Shown one piece after another: positions 1 to 7,830 of a stretch of DNA of 24,861 bases (positions within the stretch are counted from its first letter, which is position 1; each line of letters starts with the position of its first letter). The stretch spans positions 1 to 24,861 of IMG/VR virus record IMGVR_UViG_3300007960_010139; one strand, given 5' to 3'. Position numbers and translations under genes: made by a program. The notes under the pieces were generated by a model that saw only the letters and a list, made by a program, of their open reading frames with translations, was not told the origin of the DNA and did not search any database. Origin of the DNA: a virus.

Positions 1-821
1 ATAACCTTGGGATCTGCCGTGTACTGAACATTTACGAGGTCAGAGTGAGTAACGCTGGCGAAGGTCTGGCCATCGTTGGCGAACTCAACGGAGGTGATGT
101 TGGTGTCGGCAGCAACTCCAGTGTAGGGACTTGTAGAATTGAAAGCCTGCTTGTTTTCTTCCTTGCCAACTGCCTCAGCGAACATCTGTGCGAAGAACGG
201 CTCAAGAGCAACAATCGAGTCCTCATCCAGCTCTGCAGAAACCTCGTCAATTGCCATGAGAGTCTTGCTGCTAAGGGTGTTGTTCTCGAACACGACAGAA
301 GTCTTGCTTGCTTGAGTTGCACCTTGGTTGGTTAGCCAAGAAACCGAAGGGCCACTTGAACGAGTCGGCATCACCATCGTGTTGGAGGACATTGGCACAA
401 CCGTAGCAATATTACGAATGATCGATGCCTCTTCTACGATACGGGCAACCTTATCATAGGTAAGCTGGGGAACGAGAACACTACCAGCAGTAGCCTCATC
501 GCCATCGTTACCAGCTGCGCCTCCCGAACGACCATAGTGCTTCATTCGCCAAGCGCGAGTGATCTCACCTCCAAACTCACGAAGAGCAGTATTCTTGACC
601 GGAGTCTCAGCAGAGAAAACCTTCTGCCCCATCGGCAGTTCCTTATCAAGCTGATCACATCGAGCAGAAAGACGCTCAATTGCACCCTTAAGCTCGTCTA
701 CCTCGCTACCAACATCACCAAGTTCCTTAGTACGAGCGGAAATTCCCTCAAGAACCTCCATCATGGTATGAAGATTTTCGTCCTCACCACCGCGAACAAT
801 AACATTCTTTTCTGAAGCCAT
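1..821 (-). CDS. Major capsid protein, HK97 fold (3' end cut by window edge)
   Basis: This would be the shell protein of the phage head. The first 273 codons are visible and the frame is open to the left edge. Residues 1-65 form a charged, probably coiled-coil delta-like segment. A glycine-rich linker follows (about 98-113), and then the body opens with AGSVLVPQ at 112-119, typical of HK97-type capsid proteins. Later segments such as VVPMSSNTMVMP and SWLTNQGATQASK also fit the family. The ATG at 821 is preceded by GGAAAGGAAATATT, a good ribosome binding site, and by a TTGACA promoter. It lies directly downstream of the prohead protease, the usual HK97 order, and the protease probably removes the N-terminal segment (inference). 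The C-terminal half cannot be assessed. Confidence 0.93.
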   Translation of the reverse strand, partial: MASEKNVIVRGGEDENLHTMMEVLEGISARTKELGDVGSEVDELKGAIERLSARCDQLDKELPMGQKVFSAETPVKNTALREFGGEITRAWRMKHYGRSGGAAGNDGDEATAGSVLVPQLTYDKVARIVEEASIIRNIATVVPMSSNTMVMPTRSSGPSVSWLTNQGATQASKTSVVFENNTLSSKTLMAIDEVSAELDEDSIVALEPFFAQMFAEAVGKEENKQAFNSTSPYTGVAADTNITSVEFANDGQTFASVTHSDLVNVQYTADPKV

Positions 822-926
822 AATATTTCCTTTCCAATTTATGGGTTATTATTTTTAATATCTAAATCTTATTCAACTTGGCGATGTATGTGATGCATTA
901 TTATTGCCACATACCGACCTTGTTTT

Positions 927-955
927 AGATTAATATAAGAATTTTTCTATGTCAA
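927..955 (-). promoter_or_regulatory. Putative sigma70-type promoter for the major capsid gene
   Basis: On the minus strand a perfect TTGACA (955-950) is followed after 17 bases by TAATCT (932-927), a 3/6 match to the -10 consensus. This would start transcription near 920 and leave a leader of about 100 bases before the capsid ATG at 821. It sits in the 138-base gap after the protease stop, so it could boost capsid expression above that of the rest of the head operon. The -35 is strong and the -10 weak, so this is a prediction. Confidence 0.5.
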
Positions 956-959
956 ATCA

Positions 960-2705
960 CTAGGCTTTTGACTTCTTAATTAAATTTTGAAGATACTTAG
1001 ACTTAACTTCATCTGATTTTTCGCCGTCGAGCTTGAGGCTTATTGATTCAAGAATGGACCTTGCAGCTGTTGCTAAATCTGAAATTTCATAAATCTTAGG
1101 GCTTTCTTCAGTTACGGCCTTTTCTTCCTTCTCAACCTTCGAGAATTGGCGAGATATGCTTGAGGCTAGATCTATTGCACGAAGCCAGTCTGAATTCTCC
1201 TGTGGATCCTCATCCAAGCTCATGGTGGTGTCATCCTCTTCGGGAATTTCTACTTCCATCCCATCTTTTTCAGAATCCTCCATCATGCCCTTCTCTTCCA
1301 TCATTTTGTCAATCTCAGATACAACATCCTTCAGCATGTCTCGGCATCGGCATAGACGATCCTTATTCTCACGCGAAACCTTGGCGCCAATCCTTCCTTG
1401 AACATTTCTATCGCTTGTTATGGAGGCTGCTTCCTCTGCCGCCAAGTTGACGAATTCATCGTCAAGTTCAGGAGCTTCTTCCTCTGAAGCTCGATCCTCT
1501 ACTTGACCATCCTCCTTTGGAGCGTCATCTGCCTGATCTTTGTCCTCTTCTTCAACTTCACCAAATCCATCAGATTCAACAACTTCCATAACTGCGGAAA
1601 CGATTGAATATGTAAAGTCCTTGCTTGCTTTTTCAATGACGTATAGCAACTTGTCTTTCACAGACTTGCCATTCTCATCTTCTTCACTTTCGTCCATTTC
1701 ATAATTTGACCGAGAAGAGATGTCCTCCAACCGATCTTCATCTATTGTTTCAGCTGAAAGCAAAATTTCTTGCTCCTCACCAATCTGCATTACTTCCTCT
1801 GCATCTGAAGAAGCACATTCCAAGCCAAACTGGTTAGAGCCCTCATATTCTTCACTCAAAGGAATAGACTCCATTTCTTCCGAATTGGATATAAAAATGT
1901 CTTCTTCAATTTCTCGACTATCCAATGGAAAATCTTCTTTGGAGGAATGATCTTGATTAGATAGACGGTACGCAACATTAAAGTCGTCTTTATTTTTGCG
2001 ATTCCGAACCAATTTCTCCATGTCTTCAGAGGATAGAACTCCCCGCTGGACAGCTTCAATAAGGGCATTGGGGTCCGAAGGTACAGGGACTGCTGAGAAC
2101 TCTAGAAGATCATTTTCTAGAAAATCGAAACCAACCGTATAACCATTTTTGTCTACTATGGTTTCGTATTTTAAAGGAATCCATCCAATAGACCCAGCCC
2201 GTAGAAATCCTTGCTCATACATCTTGCGCACCTTATCCGCAAAGGGATAAAGGTCCTCGGAACAAAATTGACTCCACAAACGAAGAACTGGCTCGCCATC
2301 TACTTTCTCAACTCGCCAATCCACATGCTTTCCAATCGGAAGGGAACTATAATCGTGACACCAAAGAAACTGAGGGTTCTTACTAAAATTCTCAAAAGAC
2401 CAGCCGTCGTTTCGCACCCGATTGCCATCCCTCTTTACTCCCTCGGTGGAGGCAATAAATTGAACAATCCCCTCACCCATGTCCGGCTCTGCTTGGGCTC
2501 TCTTAATGGAAATTCCTCTTTCCAAAAGAACCCTCTTGCTGGACTTAAGATCTCCTATCAAATCTCCAGATGCTACGGAAATCCCTAAGCTTTCAATCAA
2601 GCCGGATCGAGTAATTCCACTGCCCATTCCGTCTTGAATGGATTCGGGTTTTGAAGCATTCTCTTGGTCGAAAATGTCATCTAGGGTAACAGATTTATCA
2701 GCCAT
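960..2705 (-). CDS. Prohead protease (HK97 gp4/U35 type) with long acidic scaffold-like tail
   Basis: This is a serine protease that matures the phage prohead by cleaving capsid and scaffold parts. The protease domain spans about residues 75-220. The probable catalytic residues are His117 (CHDYSSLPIG), Ser172 (AGSIGW) and Glu202 in LEFSAVPVPSDPNAL, the signature C-terminal strand of the family. The protein is 581 residues, whereas ordinary members are about 200. The extra 360 residues are strongly acidic and low in complexity, with runs of E and D. They most likely act as an internal scaffold that is digested after assembly (inference). The ATG is preceded by AGGTGAATAT. It lies between the portal and capsid genes, as expected. 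Confidence 0.9.
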   Translation of the reverse strand: MADKSVTLDDIFDQENASKPESIQDGMGSGITRSGLIESLGISVASGDLIGDLKSSKRVLLERGISIKRAQAEPDMGEGIVQFIASTEGVKRDGNRVRNDGWSFENFSKNPQFLWCHDYSSLPIGKHVDWRVEKVDGEPVLRLWSQFCSEDLYPFADKVRKMYEQGFLRAGSIGWIPLKYETIVDKNGYTVGFDFLENDLLEFSAVPVPSDPNALIEAVQRGVLSSEDMEKLVRNRKNKDDFNVAYRLSNQDHSSKEDFPLDSREIEEDIFISNSEEMESIPLSEEYEGSNQFGLECASSDAEEVMQIGEEQEILLSAETIDEDRLEDISSRSNYEMDESEEDENGKSVKDKLLYVIEKASKDFTYSIVSAVMEVVESDGFGEVEEEDKDQADDAPKEDGQVEDRASEEEAPELDDEFVNLAAEEAASITSDRNVQGRIGAKVSRENKDRLCRCRDMLKDVVSEIDKMMEEKGMMEDSEKDGMEVEIPEEDDTTMSLDEDPQENSDWLRAIDLASSISRQFSKVEKEEKAVTEESPKIYEISDLATAARSILESISLKLDGEKSDEVKSKYLQNLIKKSKA

Positions 2706-2722
2706 ATATTCACCTATACTTG

Positions 2723-2737
2723 TAGCGAGTGTCGCTA
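2723..2737. repeat. Perfect inverted repeat in the portal-protease gap
   Basis: TAGCGA-GTG-TCGCTA gives 6-base arms around a 3-base loop. It lies in the 77-base AT-rich gap between the portal stop and the protease start, 18 bases ahead of the protease ATG and just upstream of its ribosome binding site on the minus strand. No T-run follows it on that strand, so it does not look like a terminator. It could be an mRNA hairpin that sets protease translation or an RNA-processing site (inference). Confidence 0.4.
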
Positions 2738-2782
2738 TATATTAGTTTTAAATAATTTTAAAGGTTAAACAAGCAACTAGCA

Positions 2783-4810
2783 TTAATCCGAAGAATTGCA
2801 TTCTGCAAATATAACACAGCTGCATCCTATGTTTTGTTGCTCTGACTCAGCCCCATCGCCGGGGTAATCCAAGCCTGTAGAAAAATTGTCCCCAAATTTG
2901 ATTGTCTGAGAAAACCCCTTGTGATTACTACATCCGCCACTTGACCAAGTTAGATTATCAATCTTATCATGATCCTTATAAAACATATACTTGGCCTTAT
3001 TGTAGGCAGCAAAAATTTCAGTTATTGCTAACGTCTTAGAGCGACCAATTATCAAGTTATATGCTTTTCTAACCCTACTCTTGATCTCTTCTAGGTTTTC
3101 ACCCTCTCCAAGCCCTGCATTTATTTCGTCACGAAGAATACCCTTAGCCTCTTCGCATATTTCAAAAAGAACATCGTATCTATGAGTGCAATACTGAGTT
3201 GCTCTAGAAATTGCTTCGTCTTGCCCTAAAACCTCAACTGCCCCCCCCAGCTCATGCCCCGCTACTGCACACCCCTCCGTGTATGCAGAAACAAGGAAAG
3301 GCATTCCAGATTCAGCAAAATCCCTGCTGTCAATTTTGTCCAATAAATCGTCTAAGTCGTTGCCAAGATTTAAATAATCAACTTCTATCTTCCTTAGCAA
3401 CAAGCTTCTTTGCTTAAGAAAAATTCTCCTCATTTTATTCGTAAATTTACACTCCATACTTCTGCAAATCTTAGTGGACTTATTCCAATTATATGAAGCT
3501 GTACCATTTCCCTTAACTTCATCAATTGGAGAATCAACAAGATCATTCGAGGAGTCCCCGGAGGGCAGCTGAACGGAGTGATCTACAACATCTTGAGCGG
3601 GAACCATATTAACGGGTATAAAATGCTCATCTCCCCAAGGCTCGTCCCGAAGTCCTAAGTTGAGACGCTCATTGATTTGATTTATGCTGAATCCAATTTT
3701 GTGAAGATTCTCTGCTGCCTTAACCCGTTCGTTGTAGTCTACTTGAAGAGCTGCAATGTTTGAAAAGTCGAATTCTATAGAAAGCATATTGTCGATATTT
3801 ACTAGTAATTCTGAGTTGAAAATTTCTTCAATTTTTCTAGCCAGAGGAATCAGGTTTTCTTCGTAGAACATTCTTCTCTGAATCGTGATGCTGGCCTCGC
3901 TAAGCGCACTTGCAGAATCATCATTCAAGTACATTACTGGGACATTATAGGCTCGAGCTATGTCCACCAAGTTCCATCTCCGAGCCTCCAAAAACTCCAT
4001 CTCTTTTTGGCTTGTGCCCGTTGGTTGAAAAGCCCAATCAGAGTTGGTTACCGCAAGGCGGGAAGAAGACCTAGGAGATCCATATGTCCTATACCAGCTC
4101 TGCCTTATTTCCTCTTTCATTTCCTCTGTAAGCTTACCCGGACCCTTATATGACAGTATTCCAGAAGGAAGGCCCCCATTCTTCATTACGCTCCTGTTAT
4201 AAACAGCGGCAGCAAAATCGGTATCGACAGCAAGCCTAGCTACCCTAGATGGACCAACTCCTAAAATTGGATCTTCAGGGTTTGCCGCGTACTTAATGTG
4301 TACAACATCTTTTTTAGGAACATCTACTGTCTCTCTACCCCTCGTCTTAATTCGCCACCCTAACAAATCGTAAATGCTATCACCTTTTATGGGGCAAACA
4401 GCTGAGGGAGGAAGAAGCATAAGAGACCTGGGAATCCCATCTGAATTTCTGCTGTCTACATAAACGTATACATTTCCATGTATGTGGAGCTGGGTTAGCA
4501 GCATATTTAAGAACTCGATCCTATTTTGAACAGGATTTGGGCGAGAGATTAAATTATATACTTTGCCATTTTTAATCTCATCGCCTCTTCTCACAAGGCG
4601 TAAAGGAACTCTACTAAGAGAGCTTGCAATTATATTTATGCATCTAAATACTGCTATGTTTTGATTGTATGGATCTTGAATTCCATGATCAAAAACACCA
4701 TCGCCCTGGAAAGGAAGATCGTCTCCCCTGAGGAAAGCTTGAACCAATGCGGCGTCGGTTCGCTTTTCTCTTGGCACTATGCCAAAGGTTCTCTTTATAC
4801 GCTCAAACAT
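2783..4810 (-). CDS. Portal protein fused to a MuF-like head morphogenesis domain
   Basis: The portal forms the dodecameric ring through which DNA enters and leaves the head. Residues 1 to about 390 match the HK97/SPP1-type portal family: PYNQNIAVFRCINIIA near 47-62, FLNMLLTQLHIHGNVYVYVD near 100-119, and a long helix with LSEASITIQRR. After a Ser/Asp-rich linker (about 410-440), the C-terminal 230 residues resemble the Mu gpF minor head domain, with ITEIFAAYNKAK and a final block ending in GCSCV, which recalls the usual HPxxRC-type ending. At 675 residues it is far longer than a lone portal (about 400-500), which supports a fusion. The start lies just after the TerL stop (TAAGATG arrangement). 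An eight-G run occurs inside the frame near 3241-3248 without breaking it. Confidence 0.88.
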   Translation of the reverse strand: MFERIKRTFGIVPREKRTDAALVQAFLRGDDLPFQGDGVFDHGIQDPYNQNIAVFRCINIIASSLSRVPLRLVRRGDEIKNGKVYNLISRPNPVQNRIEFLNMLLTQLHIHGNVYVYVDSRNSDGIPRSLMLLPPSAVCPIKGDSIYDLLGWRIKTRGRETVDVPKKDVVHIKYAANPEDPILGVGPSRVARLAVDTDFAAAVYNRSVMKNGGLPSGILSYKGPGKLTEEMKEEIRQSWYRTYGSPRSSSRLAVTNSDWAFQPTGTSQKEMEFLEARRWNLVDIARAYNVPVMYLNDDSASALSEASITIQRRMFYEENLIPLARKIEEIFNSELLVNIDNMLSIEFDFSNIAALQVDYNERVKAAENLHKIGFSINQINERLNLGLRDEPWGDEHFIPVNMVPAQDVVDHSVQLPSGDSSNDLVDSPIDEVKGNGTASYNWNKSTKICRSMECKFTNKMRRIFLKQRSLLLRKIEVDYLNLGNDLDDLLDKIDSRDFAESGMPFLVSAYTEGCAVAGHELGGAVEVLGQDEAISRATQYCTHRYDVLFEICEEAKGILRDEINAGLGEGENLEEIKSRVRKAYNLIIGRSKTLAITEIFAAYNKAKYMFYKDHDKIDNLTWSSGGCSNHKGFSQTIKFGDNFSTGLDYPGDGAESEQQNIGCSCVIFAECNSSD

Positions 4811-4811
4811 C

Positions 4812-6251
4812 TTATAAAAATGAGATAGAATCCCTTAGGGAAGCTTCTCCAACTCCAATTTTTACCGAAGATGCAAAGGCTAATATGAATGCATCGGCCC
4901 GATCAGGGCTTCCTATCCCACTTCTGCGCATTTCATCTTTTGTCATAAGCCGCCTTTGCCTAGCCTTACCAGTGAACTTATATTGCCTAATTTCTAGCTG
5001 ATTAGCAAGAATCTCATCTTCTATTATTGAGCAACTCTGTATTGCGTCCTTGCCATCTTCCATCCAAAGCTCGCATCCCAAATTATAATAATCGTCGGGC
5101 ATGTATGACCTGGACCCATTGTGAACCCCACGAACCATCCACCCCTGCTCCACTAATGGGTCCACAACCCCTGATCCACCAAGGCCCGTCTCGTCTACCC
5201 TAAACTCCACAACAGCTTGAGGATCCTCCCAAGACCTGGACCACTTTTCAGCTAACTGAATTGCCCTGCCCACAACTTGAGGACCGTCAGTTCTAGACTC
5301 ACAAACCATATCTAGCATTTTCATGCCCCTACGAACGACATAGACAGTCTCATCAGTCCCAAATCTTGAAACATCTATCCCTATGCATATTGGCTGATCA
5401 AGATCTTCTTCTACTTCTCTCTCCATAGCCATCTGTATCTCTTCTCTACTAAATACGGTATCGTCTGTGCTAGACTGGGGAAACTGACCAAAGACCCTCG
5501 CCTGCACATAGGCCGAATCTTTACCGTACATTTCGATCCACTTTTCCCTGATTGCTCTAACCTCGGGGGTGCCCGAAGTCCGCGAAGAGTCCAGGTAGCT
5601 CACATGCTGTTTATACCAATCCCCCCCAAACCTTTGGTCTAGAAAAATTTTAGCAAACCGGCCAGTCCTTCTTAGAGGGTTGCCAATCACAAGCATTTTA
5701 CGCCTTGGCGTATTCGCACTTCCCTCTAGCGCATCAAAGTTCGCATCATCTACGCCTGAAGCTTCATCTACAACGGCTAATGTATCATCTGCATATTTAC
5801 CGGCCAAACCTTCAGCCTGAGCATTCCCTCCTCCCGCAGAATATTTTTTGGAGGTTGTTCGAGCTACCGCAAACCATTCTTCTTCAGCACCCTTCGCCGC
5901 AATTTTAGTCATTCCAAAATGGAATAGATGCTGGATTAGTTTAGATCTTCTTTGAAGTCTTGATAGCTCACCCCAAAGATTATCTGTTAATGTTTCCTTC
6001 TTAACGGCTGTGCAAATAACTTTTGGATATTCGTGAGTGCAAAGAAACCACCAAATTAAATTTGCTGCTAAAAAATCTTTGCCAACACCCGTACAACCTG
6101 CAATTGCAACTTTTTGATTCTGAGAAGTTGCTCTCATTGCATCGACCTGCCATGGGTCTAGCTCTACATTGAAAACATCTTTTGCAAATTCAGCAGGATA
6201 ATCTCGATATTTTTTAAGCCTTCCTGCTATATCGTCATTTATACTGGACAT
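4812..6251 (-). CDS. terL: Terminase large subunit (packaging ATPase and nuclease)
   Basis: This is the motor that cuts concatemeric DNA and pumps it through the portal. Counting from the ATG at 6251, Walker A is GCTGVGKD at about 52-59 and Walker B is LAVVDEAS with Asp162/Glu163. The RNase H-like nuclease begins with GIDVSRFGTDE (Asp293), continues with FRVDETGLGGSGV, and ends with the metal-binding DRADAFILAF. The length of about 480 residues is normal. An in-frame TTG at 6257 would add two residues. Neither start has a clear Shine-Dalgarno site, and I prefer the ATG. It follows TerS by about 20 bases and precedes the portal, the canonical order. Confidence 0.95.
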   Translation of the reverse strand: MSSINDDIAGRLKKYRDYPAEFAKDVFNVELDPWQVDAMRATSQNQKVAIAGCTGVGKDFLAANLIWWFLCTHEYPKVICTAVKKETLTDNLWGELSRLQRRSKLIQHLFHFGMTKIAAKGAEEEWFAVARTTSKKYSAGGGNAQAEGLAGKYADDTLAVVDEASGVDDANFDALEGSANTPRRKMLVIGNPLRRTGRFAKIFLDQRFGGDWYKQHVSYLDSSRTSGTPEVRAIREKWIEMYGKDSAYVQARVFGQFPQSSTDDTVFSREEIQMAMEREVEEDLDQPICIGIDVSRFGTDETVYVVRRGMKMLDMVCESRTDGPQVVGRAIQLAEKWSRSWEDPQAVVEFRVDETGLGGSGVVDPLVEQGWMVRGVHNGSRSYMPDDYYNLGCELWMEDGKDAIQSCSIIEDEILANQLEIRQYKFTGKARQRRLMTKDEMRRSGIGSPDRADAFILAFASSVKIGVGEASLRDSISFL

Positions 6252-6272
6252 TACCAATGGCCAACTGAGAAA

Positions 6273-6605
6273 TTAACTATCTTCTTCTTCGGGTATAGAA
6301 TTGCCATAAAACATATTAGCCAAAGATATTTCCACAGGCCCTCCATCTCCACCCGAGATTTCCTTCCTCTTAGGAGAGCAATGAGCAACTAAACTTTTCA
6401 ATGCATCAAAACCAAAAGCCTTGTGCCATTCGTGTTCTTGATCATTGGCGATCTTCCAAAGAAGAGCCATTCCTTCGATTGTATATCCATCCAACGCCTC
6501 GGTAAGCTCCTTCGGTCTTCTGCCACCAGATCTCTTGCCAGCAGCGGCTTTGTTACCCGGCTTAAATCGAGTATCCTTCTTGCCTGTAGTATTTTTATCA
6601 GACAT
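6273..6605 (-). CDS. terS: Probable terminase small subunit
   Basis: This is a 110-residue basic protein. Its N-terminus carries TRFKPGNKAAAGKRSGGRRP, resembling the FxPGxSGNPxGRP motif of DUF5681-type phage proteins often annotated as small terminases. The rest is short and helical, with an acidic C-terminal tail. It would recognise the packaging site and recruit TerL. Its position immediately upstream of terL is the main support, since the sequence alone does not show a classical HTH. The ATG is preceded by AAGGGAATAAAT, and the gene starts 2 bases after the RRM gene stop, so the two are probably translated together. Confidence 0.65.
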   Translation of the reverse strand: MSDKNTTGKKDTRFKPGNKAAAGKRSGGRRPKELTEALDGYTIEGMALLWKIANDQEHEWHKAFGFDALKSLVAHCSPKRKEISGGDGGPVEISLANMFYGNSIPEEEDS

Positions 6606-6607
6606 AT

Positions 6608-6877
6608 TTATTCCCTTTTTTTCTCCTTAGGAACTGCAAAGTCGATATGAATTGGTCTTCCATTTAATTCTCTACCCTGTAGCTTGGATCTCCAAGTATC
6701 CTGGTCAGCTCCCAGGGTGTCTAGAGTTACAAATCCAAACCCTTTAAAATTCCCAGTCTTTTTGTCTTTAATTAAATTGATTACAGTTGGCCTACCAACC
6801 TTACAAAAAAAAGATCTTACCTCTTCTTCCTTTATATCATAATCCAAGTTAGCTATAAACAAACGAATTATTGCCAT
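6608..6877 (-). CDS. RRM-domain RNA-binding protein
   Basis: This is an 89-residue protein that is essentially a single RNA recognition motif. RNP2 is LFIANL at 6-11 and RNP1 is KGFGFVTL at 45-52, with aromatic residues where RRM proteins stack on RNA bases. ELNGRPIHIDFA at 70-81 is the usual last strand, and a short basic tail PKEKKRE follows. I chose the ATG at 6877, preceded by GGGAGAAAT, over a TTG at 6907 that adds ten residues outside the domain and lacks a good site. It is the first gene of the packaging operon and nearly abuts terS. RRM proteins occur in some bacteria, notably cyanobacteria, but are rare in phages. It may regulate phage or host mRNAs or act in packaging (inference). 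Confidence 0.85.
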   Translation of the reverse strand: MAIIRLFIANLDYDIKEEEVRSFFCKVGRPTVINLIKDKKTGNFKGFGFVTLDTLGADQDTWRSKLQGRELNGRPIHIDFAVPKEKKRE

Positions 6878-6921
6878 ATTTCTCCCGTAAAACTTGGCCA
6901 ATTGCAAAAATAGGCCATATA

Positions 6922-6937
6922 TAATATTTAAATATTA
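6922..6937. promoter_or_regulatory. 16-bp perfect palindrome in divergent promoter region
   Basis: TAATATTTAAATATTA is its own reverse complement. It lies in the 71-base AT-rich gap between the minus-strand RRM start (6877) and the plus-strand start at 6949. A weak minus-strand promoter, TTGTAT-17-TATATA, overlaps it, as does a TATAAT on the plus strand (6920-6925). It could be an operator for both directions or simply an AT-rich melted promoter core. Confidence 0.4.
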
Positions 6938-6948
6938 AGGATACAAAA

Positions 6949-7248
6949 GTGAGTCAAGTTCGAAAATTCCTAGAAAAAATTGATCCGAGTATATTATGTG
7001 TTGATGGCTATGATGACGCAATAATAGCTTTTTGTCACGATAGGGGATACTACAAGGCAGTTTACGATATCCAAAAAATGATTGAAATATGCAGTGATAG
7101 GGGGAATTTTAGTGCAGATGAAGCAATAGAATATCTTGAATATAACTGCTGGAATGCTTTCCACGGCGAAGGAACTCCTATTTATATCAACCTTATTGAA
7201 GGTTATGATATTTGGGAGTGTCTTCCAGAATCATATCCTCCGGAATAA
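6949..7248 (+). CDS. Conserved phage protein of unknown function
   Basis: This is a 99-residue acidic protein starting with GTG, preceded by AAGGA at 7-base spacing. I recognise the pattern of a widespread small phage and plasmid family of unknown function: a GYDDAIIAF-type start (19-27), a YDIQKMI-type helix, then EAIEYLEYNCWNAF followed by GTPIYI (about 56-80). No catalytic residues are evident. It is one of only two plus-strand genes between the head block and the replication block. The next gene (HNH) begins 36 bases downstream and may be co-transcribed. Function unknown; coding status well supported. Confidence 0.8.
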   Translation: MSQVRKFLEKIDPSILCVDGYDDAIIAFCHDRGYYKAVYDIQKMIEICSDRGNFSADEAIEYLEYNCWNAFHGEGTPIYINLIEGYDIWECLPESYPPE

Positions 7249-7284
7249 TATCAATTTGTTAGCATTAACCGGATCGTAAATATT

Positions 7285-7830
7285 GTGAATACTTTTCTCA
7301 AAAAAAAAGGAAGAGGTAAGCCCCCTTCCTTTTCAAACATAGTAGTCGCTCAACGAGATATTATTTATAGCTTAGATATACCTATTAACTCTGCAGAGAA
7401 AACCTGTTGGTCCTGCAAGAAGTATTTTTCTTCTAATCTTGAGAAGGCTCACATAGTGGCTTTTAGCAAGGGTGGATCAAACTTGCCGGATAATTATTTT
7501 TTACTTTGTCACAATTGCCATACAAATCAGCCCGATGGTGCTCCTCCTGATTACCAGATCGAATGGCTTCAAAAGAGGCCGCAATTCTGGGAGGTTAGGT
7601 TTGACGCGAATCCTTTCAAATCCGAGTTCGAGCTTATGTCTGGAATAAAGATCCAAGAGTTCTTCGGCCTGATAATCGATAGACATGGGACCTATGGCCT
7701 TCGTGGAGTTTTTAAAAAAACCCTCAAGGGCGGCACCATTGCAAAGGCTGGAATGACATCGGGAAACGCCATGGCAAATGCAGTTCATGCATTTGTCCAT
7801 CTATACCGGAGCGAATACTTAGATAAATAA
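7285..7830 (+). CDS. HNH endonuclease
   Basis: This is a 181-residue metal-dependent endonuclease. Zinc is probably bound by Cys41-x2-Cys44 and Cys75-x2-Cys78. The HNH core runs from KAHIVAFSKGG (His56) through LPDN (Asn70) to CHNCH. The C-terminal 80 residues, with FFGLIIDRHGTYGLRGVFKK, match nothing I recognise and may bind DNA. The GTG start has only a weak upstream site. Its last 46 bases overlap the 3' end of the convergent AEP gene. It lies about 700 bases upstream of terS. HNH proteins near terminases assist cos cleavage in some HK97-like phages, but a free-standing homing-type role is equally possible. Confidence 0.82.
   Translation: MNTFLKKKGRGKPPSFSNIVVAQRDIIYSLDIPINSAEKTCWSCKKYFSSNLEKAHIVAFSKGGSNLPDNYFLLCHNCHTNQPDGAPPDYQIEWLQKRPQFWEVRFDANPFKSEFELMSGIKIQEFFGLIIDRHGTYGLRGVFKKTLKGGTIAKAGMTSGNAMANAVHAFVHLYRSEYLDK

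Noticed and set aside
3241-3248. Eight-G run in the portal gene as a frameshift
   Set aside because: The frame reads through into a coherent MuF-like domain, so no frameshift is needed to explain it.
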